10,397 nt of DNA from SIG440 sp045579055 (lineage in GTDB: Bacteria; Bacillota; Clostridia; Monoglobales; Monoglobaceae), in assembly GCA_045579055.1 (NCBI GenBank), contig JAZNLK010000094.1, forward strand, positions 1-10,397, given 5' to 3'. This document shows, one piece after another, positions 5,739 to 10,397 of this stretch. The notes under the pieces are model-generated. The model did not search any database and had not been told where the DNA came from. It worked only from the letters and a program-made list of their open reading frames with translations. The stretch's first letter is position 1. Every line of letters starts with the position of its first letter. The position numbers and the translations under genes are program-made.

Positions 5739-6509
5739 TCACATAATTTTTTTGTATCTGCCATTCCCCAAAAATTCAACAACGCCTTTATCTCTTAAAA
5801 ATTGTAGTTGCTGTCTTATTTTAGGTTTAATATTATTATTTTGAGGATGCTTCATATGTAGAATGTTCTCAAATTTATACATTTCTTCCAATGTGAATAA
5901 TTGTGACGAAATTTTATTAACACAATTCAAAATATCCATCAGCCAACCGCGGCTATTTATATCTTTTGTTTCAAGTAGATTGCTTTTATTTACTTTATCT
6001 ACAACATTGTCTATGTTTATTATTTCGCCATTTGATATTATATCAATTCTCCCTTGTTCTGGAATTTTATCTATCAGAATATTGCATCCAACCCAACCAG
6101 CACGCCTTGCGGTTGAAGCTAACGGCTTTCGTTTTTCAATAATATCAGGAACAAAAAAATGTTTGGGAATTAAAACAAAATCTTTTACTTTTAGTTGTTC
6201 TTTTGAATAACTCATAAAGAAAAAGTCAGGATTATCATTACTTGTTATTCTTTCAATCATTGTGCTGTAAGCACCGTCATTTATTTTATGACCTAAAGTT
6301 CCGTTTTTACTCTTTAATTCATATTCATTGTTACAGGCAGGACAATAAAAATCCGCAACAGGACGATTGTTCTCAAAATGTTTAATATGTAAATTTCCAC
6401 ATCGTGGACAATACATATTTTCATTTACCCAATTTTCAGTCAATACTCGTGCTATTTGTGTTCCCGAATGATAATTCTCAATAATACTATTATCAAACGT
6501 AAGGTTCAT
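5739..6509 (-). CDS. dpnC: DpnI-type methyl-directed restriction endonuclease (cuts G-m6A-TC)
   Basis: A 256-residue homolog of DpnI (254 aa), which cleaves GATC only when the adenine is methylated. The PD-(D/E)xK catalytic residues appear at the same positions as in DpnI: D53 in RPVADFYC, then E64 and K66 in YELKSK. A zinc site is visible as C34/C37 and C56/C59. The segment LASTARRAGWVGCN (W139) matches DpnI's methyl-adenine recognition region. The C-terminal third (SRGWLMDILNCVNKI, KIRQQLQFLRDKGVVEF) fits DpnI's winged-helix domain, which also reads methylated GATC. AAGGAG 9 nt before the ATG supports the start. Its first 17 nt overlap the end of the methylase gene. All key residues are present, so it is probably active against methylated foreign DNA. 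Confidence 0.95.
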   Translation of the reverse strand: MNLTFDNSIIENYHSGTQIARVLTENWVNENMYCPRCGNLHIKHFENNRPVADFYCPACNNEYELKSKNGTLGHKINDGAYSTMIERITSNDNPDFFFMSYSKEQLKVKDFVLIPKHFFVPDIIEKRKPLASTARRAGWVGCNILIDKIPEQGRIDIISNGEIINIDNVVDKVNKSNLLETKDINSRGWLMDILNCVNKISSQLFTLEEMYKFENILHMKHPQNNNIKPKIRQQLQFLRDKGVVEFLGNGRYKKIM

Positions 6510-7452
6510 ACAATTTCACTCCTTGCTCGTCCGAATTACTCACAACAATTTTGGCTCCTTTTTTGTGCATACTCTCTACAAATTCAGCAAGTTCAACTTG
6601 TTCCTCAGCATTAAATAGATTTTCGGTATAAGCAGTAAAACTTGCAGTTTCTGTCAAAGGTCTGTATGGAGGATCAAAATACACAAAAGTATGTTCATCT
6701 ATAAATTCAGCAGAGTTTCGATAATCACCGCATACAATCCTTACATTTTGCAGTTTATCTGATACTGCACTAAGATTTTTTTCATCGCAAATGAGAGGAT
6801 TTTTGTAAGAACCCATAGGAACATTGAAAAGACCTTTTTTGTTAACTCTAAACAAGCCATTAAAACAAGTCTTGTTAAGGAATATCATCAATGCTGCTTT
6901 TTCAATATTTTCAGCTTCATTCCCATTGACTTTTAGTTCATTGAACCTATCTCTTTTTGTCATATAGTATGACTTTCTGTATTCCGTTTCAAGCGGTACA
7001 TACTCACCTTGGTATCTATCAAGCAACTCTATTAAAGATTCAATATGTGTTCTAATGACAACATAAGTGTTTATCAGTTCGGCATTTATATCACTTATAT
7101 ATATTTCATCTAAATTGTACCTGCTTAAAATATCAAAAAGCACAGCTCCCCCACCCACAAAAGGCTCGGCGTACTTTGTAATAACATCATCAAAAGGATA
7201 ATATTTTTCAATTTCCTTTAATAGCTGCCCTTTGCCGCCTGCCCATTTGAGAAAAGGTTTTACACTTTTCTCATCCACAGTGTTATATCGCATACTTCTT
7301 GCATCAATCGGTTTTTTTGCATTTATCGGTATAAGCCACATATTTCCCAACATTTGTGCATTTTCTATCCGATTTTCGGAACAAAGAACAGCCACTCGTC
7401 TTTGAGATATACCCCATTTGTCAGCGGCTTCTCTTGCAGACATAACTTCCAT
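6493..7452 (-). CDS. dam: HTH-fused Dam-type GATC adenine methyltransferase, C-terminally truncated
   Basis: 319 residues. Residues 4-50 are an HTH/excisionase-like domain (SAREAADKWGISQRRVAVLC, GNMWLIP). Residues 65-319 are a class-alpha N6-adenine methylase: motif X FLKWAGGKG (67-75), motif I FVGGGAVLF (98-106), the Dam/DpnM target segment FNGLFRVNKKGLFNVPMGSYKNP (about 197-219), motif IV DPPY (260-263) and IVVSNSD near 306. It then stops at LYEPYV. DpnM (284 aa) continues about 30 residues past this LY with a conserved Arg/Asn-rich and ELL/IVTNY ending, which is missing here. The last codons overlap the dpnC start. The start at 7452 has AAGGAG 9 nt upstream; a longer start at 7518 lies in the promoter. 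Loss of the end probably makes it inactive, as a DpnI-carrying cell would require (inference). Confidence 0.85.
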   Translation of the reverse strand: MEVMSAREAADKWGISQRRVAVLCSENRIENAQMLGNMWLIPINAKKPIDARSMRYNTVDEKSVKPFLKWAGGKGQLLKEIEKYYPFDDVITKYAEPFVGGGAVLFDILSRYNLDEIYISDINAELINTYVVIRTHIESLIELLDRYQGEYVPLETEYRKSYYMTKRDRFNELKVNGNEAENIEKAALMIFLNKTCFNGLFRVNKKGLFNVPMGSYKNPLICDEKNLSAVSDKLQNVRIVCGDYRNSAEFIDEHTFVYFDPPYRPLTETASFTAYTENLFNAEEQVELAEFVESMHKKGAKIVVSNSDEQGVKLYEPYV

Positions 7453-7483
7453 ATTTCTACACTCCTTGTCTGTTATAAATAAT

Positions 7484-7512
7484 ATTATATTCCAAAACTC
7501 GAATAAAAGCAA
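7484..7512 (-). promoter_or_regulatory. Promoter of the dpn-like operon
   Basis: TTGCTT (7512-7507), a 17-bp spacer and TATAAT (7489-7484) on the minus strand, about 30 bp before the ATG at 7452. It is the only promoter seen for the three genes. Confidence 0.7.
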
Positions 7513-7521
7513 TACCAAAGT

Positions 7522-7565
7522 GTAATAAAAATGACAGATATATCAAAATGATAAATCTGTCATTT
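7522..7565 (-). terminator. Intrinsic terminator of the SGNH hydrolase gene
   Basis: 16-nt arms (7529-7544 and 7550-7565) pair with one mismatch around a 5-nt loop. On the minus strand the arm ending GTCATTT runs on into TTATTAC. It isolates the hydrolase from the dpn-like operon. Confidence 0.75.
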
Positions 7566-7597
7566 AGGCTACACGCCAATCAGAAGCGTTTTTATCT

Positions 7598-8275
7598 TTA
7601 CTTTATCGCACCATTTGGGCCGGTTAGCGAGCCTTCCTGAGTGAGACCGCCCTGAAGTTTCAGGTTTGCCATAACATAGTCAGAGATAATCTTGCCCTGA
7701 ACAGCCGAATATTCGGGAGTCCAGTGAAAAGCATCACGCATGGTAACGGACTTGTCGGTTGCCTCCATTGGTGTGAACAAGTCAATCACAGGAAGATTCT
7801 TTTCCTTGCCAACCTTATCTGTGAATTCATTGAACTTTCTGAATCTTTCGGTCAGATCATCAGGCTGTCCGGGAGTGCAGTTCACCAGAACAAGGGGGAC
7901 ACCGGGATGCTTTGCCATAATGAAATCAACAGCATTCTCAAATGCCGTCTCTCTTTCTTCGGGGAACTTGTCGGTACTGTGAGCGCCGTTGTTAAAGAAA
8001 ATCATATCATATTTAAAAGCATCAAGGTAAAAATCCAGTTCTCTCAGAAAACTGTCATCAGTAACACACTTGGAGCTTATCCAATAGGTTACATTTGCAA
8101 ACTCACCCAAATTTTCGCGGACAAAAGGCTGATAGCCGTTGCAGATTGAGTCCCCGATGAGCAAAATTCTTGGTGATTCATTGTCCCTTGAATTGTAGCT
8201 GTAAGAAATTGACCACTCAATATTTTCTTTTTCTCTTGACGTGCTTTTCAGCATATAATCTTTGTAATTAACCAT
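7598..8275 (-). CDS. SGNH/GDSL-type hydrolase (esterase or deacetylase)
   Basis: A 225-residue SGNH-fold hydrolase. Block I is ILLIGDSICNGY with nucleophile S43. A block-III-like FFNNGAHS sits at about 93-100, and block V DAFHW supplies D181 and H184. No signal peptide is seen, so it should be cytoplasmic. Family members remove acyl or acetyl groups from sugars, lipids or peptides; the substrate cannot be told from sequence. The ATG at 8275 with GGAGG 5 nt upstream is chosen over an in-frame TTG at 8305, which would sit right at the predicted transcription start. The last 17 residues are a Gly-rich tail (GGLTQEGSLTGPNGAIK) unlike the rest of the fold. It has its own promoter and terminator, so it is expressed alone. 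A role on deacetylating sugars alongside the GH20 enzymes is possible but unsupported by linkage. Confidence 0.8.
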   Translation of the reverse strand: MVNYKDYMLKSTSREKENIEWSISYSYNSRDNESPRILLIGDSICNGYQPFVRENLGEFANVTYWISSKCVTDDSFLRELDFYLDAFKYDMIFFNNGAHSTDKFPEERETAFENAVDFIMAKHPGVPLVLVNCTPGQPDDLTERFRKFNEFTDKVGKEKNLPVIDLFTPMEATDKSVTMRDAFHWTPEYSAVQGKIISDYVMANLKLQGGLTQEGSLTGPNGAIK

Positions 8276-8305
8276 TTTTTCCTCCGTATTTTTTTCTTCA
8301 ACCAA

Positions 8306-8334
8306 ATACTAACACTTTGAGAGTTGTTTGTCAA
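8306..8334 (-). promoter_or_regulatory. Sigma-A type promoter of the SGNH hydrolase gene
   Basis: A perfect TTGACA (8334-8329), a 17-bp spacer and TAGTAT (8311-8306) on the minus strand. The predicted start is near 8299, giving a leader of about 25 nt that carries the GGAGG site. Confidence 0.75.
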
Positions 8335-8346
8335 CACATTCTTTCT

Positions 8347-8385
8347 TAAAACAAACAGGACTATCACCAATAACAGTCCCGTTTG
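8347..8385 (-). terminator. Intrinsic terminator of fhs
   Basis: On the minus strand, CAAACGGGACT (8385-8375) and AGTCCTGTTTG (8362-8352) pair over 11 bp (one G-U), then TTTTAAG. It lies about 75 nt after the fhs stop and just before the next promoter. Confidence 0.7.
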
Positions 8386-8460
8386 CATATTTGGTAAATA
8401 TATTAAATTGCTTTTTTTACATAATGTGAGTTTTGTTGTTCCATACGGCTTATCTTTTAT

Positions 8461-10131
8461 TTAGAACAAACCGCTGATTACTCCGTTTTCGTCAACGTCA
8501 ATTCTTTCTGCCGCAGGAACTTTCGGGAGACCGGGCATTGTCATAATGTCGCCTGTCAGTGCCACAATGAAGCCTGCACCTGCCGAAACCTTCACGTTTC
8601 TTACGGTTACGACAAAATCTTCGGGCGCACCGATTTTTGTCATATCATCCGAGAAGCTGTACTGGGTCTTTGCCATACAAATTGGGAGCTTGTCATAACC
8701 CAGCTCATTGAGCTTTGCAATTTCCTTTTTTGCCGCAGGTGTGAATGCCGCACCGCTACCTCTGTATACTCTCTTTACGATTGTGTCAATCTTGTTTTCG
8801 ATTGTGTCGTCAAGGTCATAGCTGAATGAGAAGTCATTGGGCTGTTCACAAAGACGAACAACCTCCTCTGCCATCTCAATACCGCCGTTGCCGCCTTCTG
8901 CCCATACGTTCGAAAGTGCAACATTAACCCCAAGAGCCTTACATTCATCAATAACAAGCTGAACTTCAGCATCCGTATCGGTTGGGAAGCGGTTAACCGC
9001 AACAACCGAGGGGAGCTTATAGACTTCCTTGATGTTAGCAATATGGCGAAGAAGATTGGGAATACCTTTTTTCAGAGCATCAAGATTTTCAGCACCAAGC
9101 TCTGTTTTGGGAACACCACCGTGCATTTTGAGGGCACGGATTGTTGCAACCATAACAACCGCATCGGGTTTCAGTCCTGCATAGCGACACTTGATGTCAA
9201 GGAACTTCTGTGCACCAAGGTCAGCACCAAAGCCTGCTTCAGTGATTACATAATCGCCAAATCTCATTGCCATTTCGGTTGCGATAACCGAGTTACAGCC
9301 GTGAGCAATATTTGCAAATGGGCCGCCGTGAACAAATGCAGGAGTGCCTTCAAGTGTCTGAACCAAATTGGGTTTGAGAGCATCCTTCAGAAGTGCTGTC
9401 ATTGCACCTGCCGCACCGATTTCGCCTGCAGTCACGGGCTTTTCGTCATAGGTATAGCCCACAACGATTCTTGAAAGCCTTTCTTTCAAATCAGTAATTG
9501 AAGATGCAAGACAAAGAACCGCCATAACCTCGGATGCAACAGTAATGTCATAGCCATCTTCACGGGGAACGCCGTTCACTCTGCCACCCAGACCGTCTGT
9601 CACAAATCTCAGCTGACGATCATTCATATCAACACATCTTTTCCATGTGATGCGTCTTGGGTCGATGTTGAGCTTGTTGCCCTGATAGATATGGTTGTCA
9701 AGCATTGCCGCAAGAAGGTTGTTTGCCGCACCAATTGCATGAAAGTCACCTGTGAAATGAAGGTTGATATCTTCCATGGGAACAACCTGTGCCCAGCCGC
9801 CGCCGGCAGCGCCGCCCTTCACACCGAATACGGGGCCAAGGGAGGGCTCACGCAGAGCCACCATAACATTCTTGCCAATGCGGCGCATAGCGTCTGCAAG
9901 GCCGACGGTGGTGGTGGTTTTACCTTCACCTGCCGGGGTCGGATTAATTGCGGTTACAAGCACCAGCTTACCGTCCGGATCGTCCTTTACTCTGTCCCAA
10001 AGCTCGTCCGTAAACTTTGCCTTGTACTTGCCGTAAAAATCCAGCTCGTCTTCCGTGATGCCAAGCTGCGCTGCTACCTCTTTAATCGGCTTAAGCACCG
10101 CCTCCTGTGCGATTTCAATATCTGTCTTCAT
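8461..10131 (-). CDS. fhs: Formate--tetrahydrofolate ligase
   Basis: A 556-residue cytoplasmic enzyme that joins formate to tetrahydrofolate using ATP, giving 10-formyl-THF. It feeds one-carbon units into purine and methionine synthesis and, in acetogens, the methyl branch of the Wood-Ljungdahl pathway. The length equals the family norm (about 556-560). The P-loop is TPAGEGKTTT (65-74), followed by REPSLGPVFGVKGGAAGGG (about 94-112), the DINLHFTGDFHAI signature (about 121-133), and the C-terminal DIMTMPGLPKVPA segment. The ATG at 10131 has AAGGAGG 8 nt upstream. It lies 80 bp after the DUF1622-like gene on the same strand, with no clear terminator between, so co-transcription is possible. No other folate gene is in view, so its presence alone does not show acetogenesis. 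Confidence 0.97.
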   Translation of the reverse strand: MKTDIEIAQEAVLKPIKEVAAQLGITEDELDFYGKYKAKFTDELWDRVKDDPDGKLVLVTAINPTPAGEGKTTTTVGLADAMRRIGKNVMVALREPSLGPVFGVKGGAAGGGWAQVVPMEDINLHFTGDFHAIGAANNLLAAMLDNHIYQGNKLNIDPRRITWKRCVDMNDRQLRFVTDGLGGRVNGVPREDGYDITVASEVMAVLCLASSITDLKERLSRIVVGYTYDEKPVTAGEIGAAGAMTALLKDALKPNLVQTLEGTPAFVHGGPFANIAHGCNSVIATEMAMRFGDYVITEAGFGADLGAQKFLDIKCRYAGLKPDAVVMVATIRALKMHGGVPKTELGAENLDALKKGIPNLLRHIANIKEVYKLPSVVAVNRFPTDTDAEVQLVIDECKALGVNVALSNVWAEGGNGGIEMAEEVVRLCEQPNDFSFSYDLDDTIENKIDTIVKRVYRGSGAAFTPAAKKEIAKLNELGYDKLPICMAKTQYSFSDDMTKIGAPEDFVVTVRNVKVSAGAGFIVALTGDIMTMPGLPKVPAAERIDVDENGVISGLF

Positions 10132-10158
10132 CTGACCGTCCTCCTTTTATTTACAGTA

Positions 10159-10171
10159 GTGTCTCAGACAC
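10159..10171. promoter_or_regulatory. Short palindrome in the fhs leader
   Basis: GTGTCT-C-AGACAC is a perfect 6-bp inverted repeat around one base, 28 bp upstream of the fhs ATG. Its 1-nt centre makes it a better protein site than RNA hairpin. Nearby TAAAAT and TAAATA boxes lack a convincing -35, so no promoter is called. Confidence 0.3.
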
Positions 10172-10211
10172 CCAATATTTTACTCTTTTCTTGTCCGTTA
10201 CTCTTTATGCC

Positions 10212-10397
10212 CTATTCTTTGCTTCTTGCGGCCTTTTCCTCAGCCTCATGCTTATCCTTGTTCTCTTCTTTGATTTCCCAGTGAATTAGGAAGGTAAGTG
10301 CGGCTCGCAGAGCAATAATCGCACCTACCGTCAGAATCTCCTGCCATTCCCTTACGATAACCGTCTTTAAAATCTCGCTTCCCAGCTTAAATTCCAA
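10212..10397 (-). CDS. DUF1622-like membrane protein, C-terminal part only
   Basis: The last 61 codons of a gene that runs off the window end; the true start is beyond 10397. The fragment FKLGSEILKTVIVREWQEIL followed by the hydrophobic stretch TVGAIIALRAALTFLIHWEI matches the end of DUF1622 inner-membrane proteins as I recall them. In that family, the C-terminal half has a Leu/Arg-rich membrane helix followed by a short charged tail. Here the tail is Lys/Glu-rich (KEENKDKHEAEEKAARSKE) and should lie in the cytoplasm. Function is unknown. It is upstream of and on the same strand as fhs, 80 bp apart. Confidence 0.65.
   Translation of the reverse strand: MEFKLGSEILKTVIVREWQEILTVGAIIALRAALTFLIHWEIKEENKDKHEAEEKAARSKE

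Noticed and set aside
7453..7518. Longer N-terminus for the methylase
   Set aside because: It overlaps the -35 and -10 boxes, and the ATG at 7452 has a good ribosome site.
9691..10284. Long plus-strand open frames opposite fhs and the GH20 genes
   Set aside because: They are antisense to strongly conserved genes, with no ribosome sites or recognisable protein features.

Overview
The window looks like a chromosomal segment of an anaerobic, spore-forming, low-to-mid GC Firmicute, most likely a gut or rumen Clostridia member of the Ruminococcus/Oscillospiraceae type. Support: a full-length SpoVT sporulation regulator, an Fhs enzyme of acetogen/clostridial type, strong AGGAGG-like ribosome sites, TTGACA/TATAAT promoters with 17-bp spacers and many intrinsic terminators. 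The species cannot be fixed from the sequence.

Layout. (1) 1-860: leader, spoVT on the plus strand, and a strong convergent terminator. (2) 863-4714: two tandem minus-strand paralogs of cytoplasmic glycoside hydrolase family 20 (beta-N-acetylhexosaminidase-like), driven by one consensus promoter that carries an inverted repeat in its spacer. A regular array of small hairpins separated by ATTTCAC linkers lies between them. (3) 4767-5302: a divergent plus-strand unit with a consensus promoter, a highly structured RNA of about 180 nt that starts at the transcription start and ends at a UUCG terminator, and then a small acidic helical protein. (4) 5529-7512: an AT-richer minus-strand island with its own promoter and terminator. 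It encodes an HTH-fused Dam-type GATC methyltransferase that stops early, a DpnI-type methyl-directed endonuclease whose start codon overlaps the methylase end, and a DpnD/PcfM-like small protein. (5) 7598-8334: an SGNH/GDSL hydrolase with its own promoter and terminator. (6) 8352-10397: fhs and the C-terminal end of a DUF1622-like membrane protein.

The most interesting region is the dpn-like island. DpnI cuts GATC only when it is adenine-methylated, so a working Dam enzyme in the same operon would be self-destructive. The methylase here lacks the C-terminal segment that Dam/DpnM enzymes normally have, and it ends exactly where dpnI begins. GATC is also almost absent from the window: four sites found by eye, none before position 6672, although the isomeric tetramer AGCT is common. 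Together this suggests a past GATC restriction-modification system later converted to a methyl-directed one. That history is inference.

The second region of interest is the structured RNA at 4802-4983, which has promoter, fold and terminator but which I could not assign to a known family; 6S RNA is the leading guess. The third is the hairpin array at 2677-2796.
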